64,000 nt of DNA from Phoebastria nigripes (lineage: Eukaryota; Chordata; Aves; Procellariiformes; Diomedeidae), in contig JAYKAV010002970.1 of NCBI GenBank assembly GCA_035582835.1, positions 248,001 to 312,000 of the forward strand, written 5' to 3'. The position numbers and the translations under genes were made by a program. The notes beneath the pieces are model-generated. The model made no database searches. It was not told the origin of the DNA and saw nothing but the letters and a program-made list of their open reading frames with translations. How positions within the stretch are numbered: the stretch's first letter is position 1; the number at the start of each line of letters is the position of its first letter. Of this stretch, positions 49,913-62,100 are shown piece by piece.

Positions 49913-50678
49913 TATGGTGGGTTAACCTTGGCTAACAGCTAAACTGCCCTCCAGCTGCTCGCTTACTCCACACACCCCCAGTGGGACAGGGGAACAAAAT
50001 AGGAAGAACAGGAATGAAAAAGTTCATGGGTCAAGATAAAGGTCAATTGCTTACCAGTTTCTGTTGTGGGCAAAAAAGTCTTGACTTGGGGAAAACTAAC
50101 TTAATGTATTATATCAAAATAAATATGTAATGACTAATTCAGGTAGTGGGAAACAAAAAGATAAACATTAAAACAACACTTTTTCTCCCCCTTTCCCAGG
50201 CTCAGCTTCCCTCCTTCACGCCAGACTCCTCTACCTCCACCCGGAGGGATGAAGAGGGATGGGGAATGAGGTGGTGTGGTCAGCCCAGAACAGGTCCTCT
50301 TCCACTCCTTCCTCCTCACACTTTTCACGTGCTCCTGTGTGGGTCCTTCCATGGGCTTCAGGGCAATCTCTGCACCAGTGCCATGGAGCACCTCCTTCTC
50401 CTCCTCTTCTGACNTTGGTGTTTCCTCTGCTGTTTCTCTTTCTCTCTCTCTCTCTCTCCCCCCCCCCGCTTCTCTGCCTGTGTGGCATTTTTTACTCTTT
50501 CTTAACTGTCTTCCCCAAGGCACCACCATTTTGGCTGAGGGACTCAGCTGTGCCCTGCGGTGGGTCTGTTAGAGCCGTCTGGAACCATCCAGCACGGGGC
50601 AACCCCTGACCCTTCCTCACAGATGCCACCCCTGTAGCCCTCTCTCCACTGCTAAAATTTTGCCATGTAAACCCATGA
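49913..50678 (-). mobile_element. Solo ERV LTR of a second family, old (LTR4)
   Basis: Read on the - strand, it starts near GGTTTACATGGCAAAATTTTAG, passes a stretch with repeated Pro/Glu-type GC-rich blocks and a purine tract, then TTTTCCCCAAGTCAAGAC, TTATCTTGACCCATGAAC and CCCACTGGGGGTG, and ends in GGTTAACCCACCATA at 49913. This layout fits a common avian ERVL-type LTR, recognised from memory of the family and not from a search. The duplication at its ends is not clear, and many substitutions, an N and an internal (CT)n/C-run show age. The several overlapping Pro/Ser-rich frames over it are not genes. Confidence 0.78.
50438..50468. repeat. (TC)n tract followed by C run
   Basis: CT dinucleotides followed by about ten Cs inside the old LTR; on the - strand it is a (GA)n tract. 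Confidence 0.9.
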
Positions 50679-53399
50679 ACTACATATGATAGTGAATAGC
50701 ATCTATGGCAGTGTGAAAAGAAGAGATATGTTTGCAAGTCTGACACACGTAAGAGCCGGCATCTGTTCTGTGCAGTCCTCTGAAAGATCTGAAAGCATGA
50801 TTCTCAGTATACCCTCCTCAAGAACTTTTTTTTACCAGAAAAATAAACGAATACATGTAAAGTCATGTCTTTTTTCATTTGCCCACATCTAGTTTCTCTG
50901 CTTATAAGGCATATATTGACAAGGGGTTACATAAGCAAAGAATTAAATCTGACTTTGTGGTTTTTGGGAACTATTTGGGATTGTGTAATAGTATGGAAAA
51001 TTTTTCATCTTATCTAAAAAAAAGGAAAAGAAAAAAATTGTGAAACATTGATCTATTATCATTGCTGAAGGATAAGGCAGGGTAAAGATTGTAATTGTTT
51101 GTTTTAATAAGTAAAATATATCTGTAATAGAAAGCTGAAATTTGTTTTTCAGTTGTGCTTGTATTTTTCAGTTGTTTCATCAAACAGAAATTCCGGACTA
51201 GCAAAAGTCAGGCATTGAAATGTAATTGTTGGTTTAAATAGTTATACTAATTGTACGTGTCTATATATAGGCAGTCTTTAATTTTTCCATTGTGTACAAT
51301 AGTTCCTTGACCAAGTTGCATAATTTTACACCTCAAAAATTTCACAGCGAAAGGGGAAGGAGAAGTAGGAGGGGAAGGGGAAGGGGAAGGGGAATGGGGA
51401 AGGGAAAGGAAAAGTGCCTCAGGCTGCTTTTAGAAGTTACTTGCAACCCTCTGCAAGCACTGAAGCAATCTACATCTATCCAGAAGTACAGATATCTATA
51501 ATGCTATATTAGCCCGACAGTGCTGGCTTCCTTTATACAGAAGACTCTCTGGCTGATATAAAATTATCAGAACATATTCCTAGAAAAAAACCAAACCAAA
51601 CCAAACCAAATGTTTTTTCCCTCTTTCACCATCAGTATGGAGGCACTGGTTGGCATCAAGCTCAGAGATCCCAACATATGGAGATAAGTTATCATAGTTC
51701 TAGGAGTGTGCATACCAGTAGCGAGATCAAACTTTGGTACACTGTAATTATACATGTGTTAGCAAGAAACAAGGACTAATAGAAGATGATCTCTAAAGCC
51801 AAAGAATTGGTGCTGAGAAACTAATGTTTACACAATGTCCATACAGGGTGGGTTTCCCCCCCCTCCCCTTTGCTTTACTTGAAAAGCTAGCTTTAATCTC
51901 GTCCCTGAGAGGGAATGCTCACCTGCAGCTGGAAGGCATTAGGTGTGTCCCTGAAGGACATCCTCCAACAGTTTCATCTGAAAGAAATCCAACTGTGTGC
52001 TCCAACAGTTTCCTTGGTATGAACTGAATCAAAATGAGTGGAAACCATTGGGAATTTAATTGAAAAACACATTTGTGATCCAAAATAAACACCAATGCAA
52101 GTTCAGCCTGTAAAATATTTCTACTTGCTTGCATTAAATAGAAGAAAGTCATTTGCTTACCAACATGCAAAATCATGTTACAGTGACTTAAATATTACAA
52201 AAAAGGCAAACAGAGAGACAAAAATGGTATGTTTCATGACATTTAATCTAACTAAGAATTCAAACTATTTCTTTGCAAATTTTGATTATTATTTCTAAGT
52301 GTATAAACTGTTCTTCATTGGTATTTACACTGTTCATTGGTGTTAACACTGTGAACTTCTGAAGCCCATTCATATGTGTAATGATATCTGGGACATAATT
52401 CAAAATTTCTAACCTGATTATTGTAATTATGAAGAAAAAAAAAAGAGAAGGAATATAGAGACGAGAGAATAATAACTCTTTTTTCTCCGCCCTTTGTATC
52501 TCCAGATTGCTAGTCTTTCAGAAGCTGACTCTTCTTAAATCCGTGAACTGTAATTAGCACAACTGTGCCCTGATCTCAGGTCTCTACTTCCATAGCATCA
52601 GCAGGAGCGGGCAAGCAAAAGACTTCTGTGGTACTACTCCTACACTTAAAGTTATGGATGTACTTAAGTGCTTTGCTGATTTTGACCTAGATGAGGAGCT
52701 GGGGGGGAACTTGCTACTTGAGCCATGCACAGTAGTTGTTGAGTGTCTGTAAATTCCACCTCATTGATCAGCATATTTCAAGTAGTTGTAGTATCTCACC
52801 ACTTACTAATTGATATTCACCCTCCAGTGAAGGAGAAAAAAGCTTTAGATGCAATTTTGTTGTTGTTGTTGTTGTCAATTTTTACCAAATTTGTTAATTA
52901 TTCTTCACCATATTTTAGGCAGCTACATTACAATAAATAAATGTTGGTCAACCCAGACATTTGGCTGATAAAGTCTTTTTAACTGTTTCCTCCAGAAACT
53001 GAATTTTCTTAAAATTTAGAAAATTGGGTGTATATTTAAGATGGCCAGCACTCAAACACTTCACTAATAGAGTTGCATGCTTTACTGATCTTAACAGTTG
53101 AATGGTATATTTCATTTGCCTTCATTTGCATAATTTGCTGATTAAACTACATGTTTAATCTGATGACCTTTACTCTGTACTTATCCCATATTTACAGAGA
53201 TGTAATCAATGTGCAGACTTTACTGAATGCAGCTGACATCTCAAAGTTTACTTCCCCCTTGGAAATTCCATTTAAAGCTATCAGCACACTGTCTTATTGC
53301 TGTTTGTTGGTGTTCCTTCTCTTCCTCCCCAAGGCGCACTGATTGGAAAATCAAAATAATCCACGTAGATAATAAAGACACAGTATCCATATTTATATG
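50679..53399. other. AT-rich unique sequence with purine and AAACC repeats
   Basis: No gene or element recognised. A GGGAA-type purine tract lies at 51351-51414, an (AACCA)n tract at 51588-51610 and a (TTG)n run at 52858-52875. Confidence 0.55.
51351..51414. repeat. (GGGGAA)n purine tract
   Basis: Six-base GGGGAA units repeated with small changes over about 60 bases, all purine except two Ts. Confidence 0.9.
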
Positions 53400-53760
53400 G
53401 ATATATATCTAGTCCTGGCATGAAGGATGCAAAACCACTGAGCCCCAAATTGCCAAGTAAGGTTGTAAAATCAACAAAACCAGATCCAATGAAGAAAGAG
53501 TGAACAGGCATGGGTTGGTATCTTGGAAGGTGGGGAAGAGAATATAAGGTAAAACCAATCATGTGATCAGGGCTTTCTGGGGGCAGCTATTGAGCAGACT
53601 GGCATCTGATCAAACCAACTTGGAGCAGGAAAATAAACCTGCTGTTCTTACCATACCGTGCACGCCTGACTCATTTCTGTGAGCACTGGCTCCTGAAATG
53701 CCTTCCCTAACGCTGACGGTGGGACATCTTGGAGGGGACAGGGGCTGGATGAAGCATCCC
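53400..53760 (+). mobile_element. Possible ERV LTR (boundaries unclear)
   Basis: The segment has a retroviral-LTR layout: a CCTGGCATGAAGGATGCAAA start, a TATAA near 53543, a poly(A) signal AATAAA at 53632-53637, then a GC-richer stretch with GCACGCCTGACTCATTTCTG typical of an LTR 3' part. A GGTGGGACATCTTGG box near 53720 could be the start of internal sequence. I could not find matching target duplications or clear TG...CA ends, so the limits are approximate and the call is tentative. Confidence 0.45.
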
Positions 53761-53833
53761 TTACAATATATTTGCTGAGAAAGAACTAAAGAGAGTTCAT
53801 CTGAAAAGTGAGTCCTGGCAGAAAGCCCTGCAT

Positions 53834-53851
53834 CCTCTCTCTCTCTCTCTC
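53834..53851. repeat. Short (CT)n run
   Basis: Nine CT dinucleotides. Confidence 0.85.
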
Positions 53852-54315
53852 ATTTTGGTCTCCATCTGGGATGAAAATGCAAGAGCAAGGAAGAAATTTT
53901 TGGCAAGAGCTATATTCAAACCACTGCCTGTGGATTAGTCAAGGAGTGACGTTTTTTACAGAATAACTATTTCATCCTCAACACACTTTGTTGTCTTCTT
54001 TTGTTATCTTCCTATAACGAAAGATTGAAGTGTTCAGAAGTCTCCATTCTTAACACCAGTAAACCCAATGCCATTTTTTTTTTCTGCTATTTGTCACTTC
54101 TTAAGTGAGGAACCACTTCTTGATGCTGAAGGCCAGATTAATTCAGAGAGAAAACAGTGAGCATGTGGAAGCTGCCTGGTATTTAAGAGGAGCAGCATGA
54201 ATCACATTCTTGGTACATCTGAGGACAAGAAGTCATGTTCTACAGGTCTCAGAGCAGCTCTGGCTGCAGTTGCAACAAATCTTCAGGGATTTCATTGATT
54301 GCCTGAAGACTGGGT

Positions 54316-54540
54316 CATGGAGTTGTGTCCAAGACAACATTGTTGTATTATCTTCAGAATGTCATCTGCCAGCCTCCTGGCCAGTACTATCCTGCTGCAA
54401 GTCATATAATGAGTTCTGGTGTGAGAGTCATAAATGTTGGGGAGCTGCCTGGCTGGAAAGCCACAGGCTATCTACCACTCAGTGTAGGAATGAACCTTTT
54501 TGTCAGTTATGGTGGCCATAATGACATTGTCGGGGAGATT
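54316..54540 (+). pseudogene. Possible relic of a CR1-type ORF1 esterase domain
   Basis: A short open frame shows blocks in an order and spacing that recall the SGNH-type esterase domain of CR1-like ORF1: TLLYYLQNVIC (residues 5-15), GVRVINVGELPG (32-43) and YGGHND (62-67, about 54508-54525), where the family has a Gly-rich box ending in Asn-Asp. The expected catalytic serine position is Thr here. The match is by eye to remembered family features, is weak, and fades after the last block. It may instead be chance or part of another decayed element. Confidence 0.28.
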
Positions 54541-57500
54541 TATCTCTTTTATCAGTCAATTTGAATCATGGCGTGTCACTGATACTGGTGAGAATTTGCT
54601 TTTCTGTTCAAGCAGAGAAATTGCTAGCATAAAAATACAAGCTTATGCCTCTCTCAGAGAATGAGGTGGACATTTGCAGAAGAAAGCCACGGTAAAGGTT
54701 TCAATTTGTTCAGCTGGAGAGTCCACTTTGGTTTTGCACATCTGTATTCCATCTGAGAATAAGGTTGTACAGGGAACAATATAAACCAGAAAACAGATAC
54801 TGTGAACCCATCTGAATAAGGCAAGCTAGCCTGTGGTGCGCTTTTTGAGAATTTAGTAAAAGTGAACACGAAGAGCTTTGAGAGAGGAGCACATACTGTG
54901 TTGGAGAAAACCTCAAGGAATTAATATCATAGCTGAAGCAGTATGACCAGGGGGAAAAAGAGGTTGCTGAAACAAATTCAGTCCCAGATGGGCAGCCCAA
55001 GGCTGGCCCAGTCAGTAGCAATCTGGATACCCAAGGGCTGTTAGCACAAATCACAATGTAACAGAAGAAACTGGAATTAAAGCTGAAGAAACAGAATCAG
55101 GAGGTGGCCTGAAAAATATCTGGAAGTTGCTGAAATGGAGACCTAGAGGCAGCCAAAACTGATGAAAATGGAAAATATGCCTGAACTGCTATGGAGGCAA
55201 GGCAGTGAACAAGATCCCAGGAGCCTCCACCAGCTGCAATCACCATCTTTGACAAATTGCATCCACCTTTAGAAGAAGTTTCATATCTAAGTAGTTTTTT
55301 ATGCCTACTGAAAGTCTGTACAATTGGCAGAAGGCAGCAAAAGACTGTAAAGTGTCCTTTTCACTGTCCAGGCAGGAGGGATAAAGCCTATCTGTTTTCA
55401 GCATCCTATTTCCACATGAAATTTTTATATTAAAATCTGCATAGGGAAAGCTTTATTTAGCAAGTTCAGTATCACTCTGGTATTGTACCACCAGTAATTA
55501 TGGAACTTGCAGGAGCTCAGGGGAATGAGCTTTAGGAAAATATCTATTAGTTATATACTTTGATACAATATAAGTGAAGAACCAGTGGTCAACGATGCAT
55601 TACTGATTTTTTGACCTCTTAGGTAGTTCTGTACTGTGACAAAAATGAAAGAGAAGTTTAAGGAACTCACAAAAATTGAAGAAATAAATACAAAGCCTGC
55701 CTTACTTATAAGCTTTTAGAAACTAATTTTCAGGAACAGAAAACAGGAAAAATATAGAAAATTCACTATGCATAAAGAAAGAGAAGAAAACTAAAACTAA
55801 TCAGACACGAGCCTAGCTTTCATCTCCAAAGTTGTATAATACCCAGCATTTGTGTGGATCAGCAAAGCTTCTGGAGCCATAATGCCCTATGTTGGTAAAA
55901 AGTGAATCTGAACCTCAGATTGTCTAGCCAAATGCACAACAGAAGCGACAGTAAATTAGAAGTATGCTTAAGGTGGAGGGAGTCAGATATTTCTTATCAA
56001 AAGAGACATAATCCCAGGTGAAGCAGTAAGAGTCATTGCTGTGAAAGACAGAAACACCAGTACTGACAGCAAGATAGCAAGAAGGTATAAAAAGCTCCTT
56101 CAAAGTAAGAAAACTGACTGTGAACTATGTGGTGTGTTAAATTATAGTGATAACTGTGTGAATTTCATAAGCTACAGTGGCAGAAATATTCAGTTAAAAC
56201 CTTAGCATTAAGGATATGAAATAAAGAATTTTTGGAAGAAATTAGAAAGAAAAAGAAGTCAATGAGTTTCATCCATTTAGGGAGACAGTAAGACAAAGAT
56301 TATGTGATAAGTGACTGCACCTGATGCATCCCAATTATTCTTACTAATCTATTTCATAATATTCGCCTACAGTATTTTTGAAAACAGGAGTCTGTAGAGG
56401 GACATCCACACGAGGAAAGTTGGGTTGCCAGTGGAGATCCACAAGTTGTATGTGCTAAGTACTGAGCTAAAGCACATCTACCCTTCTGCAGGTTCTCTAG
56501 GGCTATAGCAAATTTATGATTACTTTAAGAAACATTTTTACTAGTCTAATAGTCAGAGTGAAGTAAAGGACTATTGCAGACTGCGATATATTTCAGAAGC
56601 AGAAAAGGACTATAGAGATTTGTTTCTTTTTATTAAGGAACACTTCTCTGGAGCTGAAATGAATATACTCCATCCGTTCTTAAGTGTGACCAAAGCAGGG
56701 AAATGTTCATGTCTCTGGTTCCCTTTTTTATCTTTATATATATCTCTCATATAATATTTACACTGATATTGTCTGTATGTGAATTGTAAAAACATAGAGC
56801 AAACTGTAAATACATATTCCATTTCAAGGTGTGTAATTCTTAAAAAACCAAACCCTTAGATCACTGCTGTAGTGCACAGCATCCCAATATAATAGAATTC
56901 CTAAACATAAAAGGGAATTTTCTCCATTAGTGGAATATTTAAGAGACACCGTTAATATACCCTGGATATGTTAAATAAATCTAGAAGTCTTGTAAATTCT
57001 GTGCTTAAGAAAGACCAGAAAGGCTTCTGGTAGCCTGAATTGCCTACAAAATGCTTGGCAAAGTGCAGAATACTAGACAGCCTGCCTGAATCCAGATGCC
57101 TCCCAATGTATTTATGACAAAGTGATGCTCTGTTATCATTGTATTTTCAGTATAACTAAGAAAATTTGCTCAATTTACCTAAAACATCTGGGTGTAATAT
57201 TCCATATTATGAAAAAAAAATCCCAGGTTTTAGGTCTGGGTTTTTTTTAGTTTGTTTCCTCAAACTGATTATCAAAATATTGTAATCAGTTTAATTAACA
57301 TAGAACACAGTGTGACTACCAGTTTTATTGAAAATCAAGAATCCAACTGGATCATCAAATTGTGCAGCTGGATCCATAAAATATCTAATTGGAACATCAG
57401 ACTATGTACTGCAACACATAGGCTATAGTTGTACATTTTTAGGCACTAAAATCTGCAGCTGAATCAATAAAATATTGTTTATCAGGAGAGGATATGAAAA

Positions 57501-59060
57501 AAAAAAAAANCAATGAAAATGTGCAAGTGAATCACAAAGATGTTAAATGTGAAGAGTAAAAAAAGGTCAGACATTATGTAAACACTGTAAGTACTATAGT
57601 GTAAGTTGAGCAACAAAATACATGAAAGCGAAACTAACAACATTTGCAAAATAGTGTTTCAGAACACAAAGCCAAGCAAAAAATAGCCTAGCAGGAATTT
57701 AACTTTGAATGGTATTTCTTTGCTGAATGTCTATGAAGTGTGGCTGCAATGATGTTTTTTGGCTATTGCTAACAAAAATCATAAAGAGGAGATAAAGAAA
57801 AGGATGACTCTTTTTAATGGAACCTTTAGCGATGCCTTGTGTTATGTTTGTTTTTCATGGCATAGCTCACCTTGTCTAGGCAGCTCATGAGGACAGTCAT
57901 TATTTAGCAAAATAATGACTAGAAGTGACAACTATTTTTGAGTTATCTTCCTACTAGACACTGCTGTTGACTGTCATCTGTACATTGTCTCTATTCATAA
58001 TTTCACAAACCAGGATCTGAGGCTAGATCTGAAATTGATGTAAGTCTCATGTAAGTCAGTCCAGCTCCGCTGAGCTCATGATTTACACTAGCAAAAGATT
58101 TATGTCAACTGTGGGTCTGATCTTCCCAATGTAAGTCTGAGACATTTCTATGAAGTTTCTCTTCCTGCATCAATTTGCAATAGATAAGGGGCAGATGTGC
58201 CAGAGTGCTCCAACTGCTGTGTAGTGATGCAAAGCAGTTATAAACTGAGCTTCACCTGCCAGGTTTATGGCTACTTTGGCATGCTGGAAGAGCGCAAAGC
58301 AAGGAGAGTGTATCCATGAATGTAGACTCATGACTCCTACAGCTATGTNATTTTGATTTAAAGTTGATTACCCATTCATGCCTTCAAATTTGCTATGTAT
58401 GTATAGTATGATTTCCTCCTGTCCCCCACAAATCCTTTTTTTTCTGAATATGCACAATGACTATAGAGATTTCTTTAGATTATAGATGAAGAGAAATCAT
58501 ACAGACTTTACAGACTATACTTGTGTAGGAATGACTCCAGGAATAACTCCATTAAAAGAATAACTCCATTAAAGTCAATGTATTACAGCAATGAAAGTAT
58601 AATACAATTACAGAACAGGTACATAAACATCAGCAGGGAAATAAAAACATCTATCCACAAAACAGGAACAGCACAGACTGAAAAGAAAGGTACTGAATCT
58701 TTTGGAAGTAGNTTTACTGTAAATTGGTTGTATCTATATGGTGGACCAGAATGTATGTTTTAAAATGTTTTGTATTGCTTCTTAGATCTAGGTGACTAGG
58801 AAACATAAGCTCTATAAAATAAGCTTTAGATTAACTGCATTGGCAGATTTCTGTCAGCATGCTCTTTCTCTTAAAAAATGAACAGCTTTTGTCTGGGCAT
58901 TCTTGTAATCCATGAGCTCTGCATACTGATACACAATTCTTGATTTTTTTTTTTTTTTTAACTTTAGTTTAAAGAACCTAAAATAATTTCAAAAGTTTAT
59001 TTATCATCAATAAATAATAAAGTGTTATTATACCACATTTTCAGAGTGAAACTTTTTGAA
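54541..59060. other. Unassigned sequence, possibly old decayed repeats
   Basis: No clear gene. 54550-56300 is slightly less AT-rich with many short open frames on both strands, as decayed coding or repeat DNA can show, but nothing was recognised. 58017-58160 faintly recalls an old amniote interspersed repeat (CAGCTCCGCTGAGCTCATG..TTTACAC), not firm enough to name. A 17-bp tandem duplication sits at 58541-58574. Confidence 0.45.
58541..58574. repeat. 17-bp tandem duplication
   Basis: GAATAACTCCATTAAA plus one base occurs twice in a row. Confidence 0.9.
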
Positions 59061-59063
59061 AAG

Positions 59064-59073
<10 letters not shown>

Positions 59074-59121
<48 letters not shown>

Positions 59122-59122
59122 T
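59074..59122. repeat. (TTA)n microsatellite
   Basis: About sixteen TTA triplets in an uninterrupted run. Confidence 0.96.
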
Positions 59123-62100
59123 AGCAATTTACATAAGAAACAGGCATGTTTGGGAATCTATTTTAGAAACCTACTTTAGGATGAGATAAATCATACCTTA
59201 AAAGCTCTTACTCTTGCCACTGACAAGGGAATTAGAGTGGCTAGCCCAGATGAAGCCATATCCATTATGAAGATCCAAGGTTAGGTGAGGTTAGTACCAC
59301 TCAGAGTCCTAAAAAGAAGGTACTTTCTGCCCTGGTGTTTCATTGAGATAACCGTTAAAAGTCTTCCTCCGACCAAGCTACTATGCCTGAAAATTTTGTT
59401 CAGTCTTCCTCTGTCGTTTAGCATATATTTTTTGTCCACACAGGTGGTTCACTGGCACCAGGATTCCTGTGGAAAATAATAACCTGAAGTTCCGACCCCC
59501 TCAGTGGCTGTAACTACATCTAGGGGGGTGATACACAGTGTCTTTTCAGATAAATTTGTCTGTCACTTCCAAGCCCCCTGGAAGAAATTATCCTGGCTCA
59601 CCAGGCCAAGGCATTCCTGGCTCTGTCCTCACCCTCCCTCTCAGAAGCTCCATTTGGATGGAGCTTTCACTAACTGCAGTTCCTAGAGGTATCAAACAGG
59701 GGGCTGGTGCTACATTGACATCCTGCCAATGTGCAAATATACTACATGAGGATGTGTACCTCATATTCACTAAATTTTGCAAGTGTTTGAGCCTAGCTTG
59801 AAAGTACATCAGTTATTAGTGTGAGATTTAGTCTTGTGGTTCTTCACACTATGAAAGTTATTAGCTATTTGCATTTTGTATTTATTATATTTTGTAGCTG
59901 AAGTTTAAGGACAAGACGGTTCCCAGTAAAGTGCTTGTTTAAATCAAGAATGTTGTAAGTTCTGTTTCACAAGCATCTATTATTTTCATGTCTTGACTGG
60001 TATGACAGCACTTCTCAGTGGTCACAATCTCTATTTGCACCACCAGACTGCTGGCTATCAAGCTGGCACGACATTTCCTTACCACCTGCTTCCCATTGAT
60101 GTTCCTGTTCTTTCTGTATCTTATTTACTATGCTTCTCCACTTACCTATTTTTCCATTATATCATTCTTCACATCTTTTCATCTTATTGGTGTTATAACA
60201 TATATGTCTCATACCAGATCTTCTGTTTGCCCACTCTTAATTTTTGCCTTTCTCTAGTAGTTCATGGATTCCAGACAATCCTCCTGCTGTTGACTCCTAA
60301 ACTTTTTTCAGTTATCTTCTGCTTTCATTCTTAATCCCTAGGAGGTTTTAACATTCATTACTCTTTCACCTCTTCTCCCAGCTGACTCACTATTCTTTCA
60401 GAATACAAGAAAATTCCCTGTGACTCCACTTCTGTCCTAAACTATCAGGCATTCACAGATGTATGTCTCCCAGATGGTGTCCTTGTAACATCCAAAAAAA
60501 TGTATATGTTATAATATATTTTTAAATGCTATAGGATTTTGCCCCAAAATGGGCTAAATAATGTAACTGAAAACTGGAAGTAATGCGACACTTTCAAAAA
60601 AACCCAACAAAATCCTCTTTCATGAAGATTATCTAAAGGGTATCAAAAATCTGAAGAGGTAAATATATAAAATTAAAAAATCAAATCCTCAAAACTTACA
60701 CTATGAATTACTTTGTTAATAAAGGTCTTTAGGTGGCCCAAATGTTTACTTCTGGGCATGACCAAAAACTGCCTGACTCTAAGCATACCTAAGACATAGC
60801 AGCTTTTATGAATTATATGTTCTTGTCTACTTGAAAAAGTGCTACAAATATTCTAGAAGCCAAATAACTAGTTACTCCATGAAAAATACACTTGCTTAAA
60901 CAGGAAGATTTGAGTGGTTGTTCCAAGACATCCTTTTAGGTTGAGATCAGAGCCTCTACTTGCCAAGTAGGATGGGCAGAAAAGATGTAGAAAGTCTTCC
61001 TCAGGCAAAGAAGAAAAGTTTCCACCACAAAGGGTTTTCCCTTTTATCAGGAGATACTGACCTTGGTAGTATTATGACAACTAAGATTTATGCCAGCTTT
61101 TAGTTAGTGAGAAGACAGCAATGTACCTACATATAGGTGAAGGCTAGGGATTATGAACTGGGGACTTCAGTTATAACCTTCCATTCAAAATTTCCTATTG
61201 CCTAGCTTATAAGAAATACTCAGCATTTCCTAATGGCTTTTGTGAGCCACTCAATTCTTTGCAGACATGATACAGAAAATTGAAGGCTTTAATTTACTAG
61301 GAAGTAAGACATATAAAGCTGAGGCACTGCAACAGCCTTAATATTTAAGGAGGAGAGAGAAAAGAATCTACCCTTCAGTCCTGATTTAAAGATTTTCAGA
61401 TTAAGGGAAATAGAAAGAAAAAGATATTTTATTTTACATCAGAAGAAAGCCTACTTGGTAAAAATAAAATAAATAAAAGAATCCAAACTTATTAGTAAGT
61501 GAGGAAATTAAATTACTGGAGAACTAAAAAGAGCCTAATTGCTATGTATTTCTAAAATCTCTCGCTAAGAGGTAATAGATAACAAAGAATAACAAGACTG
61601 TCAATACCAACAGGACTATCTGTACAATTGCTTTCTGAGGGGACATTCAAAAAATGTATACATTTCAATAGGAGAGTGACTAAAACTAGACACAGGCCCT
61701 GGTCCAGTCATTACTGAAGCTGGTGGCAATATGACAAAAGATCCCAATGATTTCAGTATTTAAAGGCCACATCTCAACTGTCTGCAGAACCACCACAACT
61801 TTCTGCTATATTCTGCACACTTGTGCTGTTTCCCTATCTTAGCTCTGTTATATTCACTGAGCTATCACGTATCTTTACTGCATCAATAGATTACTTCTCA
61901 GTGCATTCACGATTTTCTGTAAGAAAATAAGTACATAGATCACATTGCACTATACCAGGAAACTAAGTGGTATATAGAATAATATTCAAATAGTTGATGT
62001 TCCATAAAGAGTGTTTTATAGCAAAGAAAGCACTGTGAATAAGTGACTGTCCGGATATGAGTTGAAGTGATTTCACACATTTTGTAAGCCCTCTTCCTGT

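Noticed and set aside
50134..50609. Arg/Glu-rich and Pro/Ser-rich frames up to 131 codons
   Set aside because: They lie inside the old LTR at 49913-50678 and owe their composition to its GC-rich blocks and (CT)n tract.
51351..51414. Telomere-like or interstitial telomeric repeat
   Set aside because: The unit is GGGGAA, not TTAGGG.
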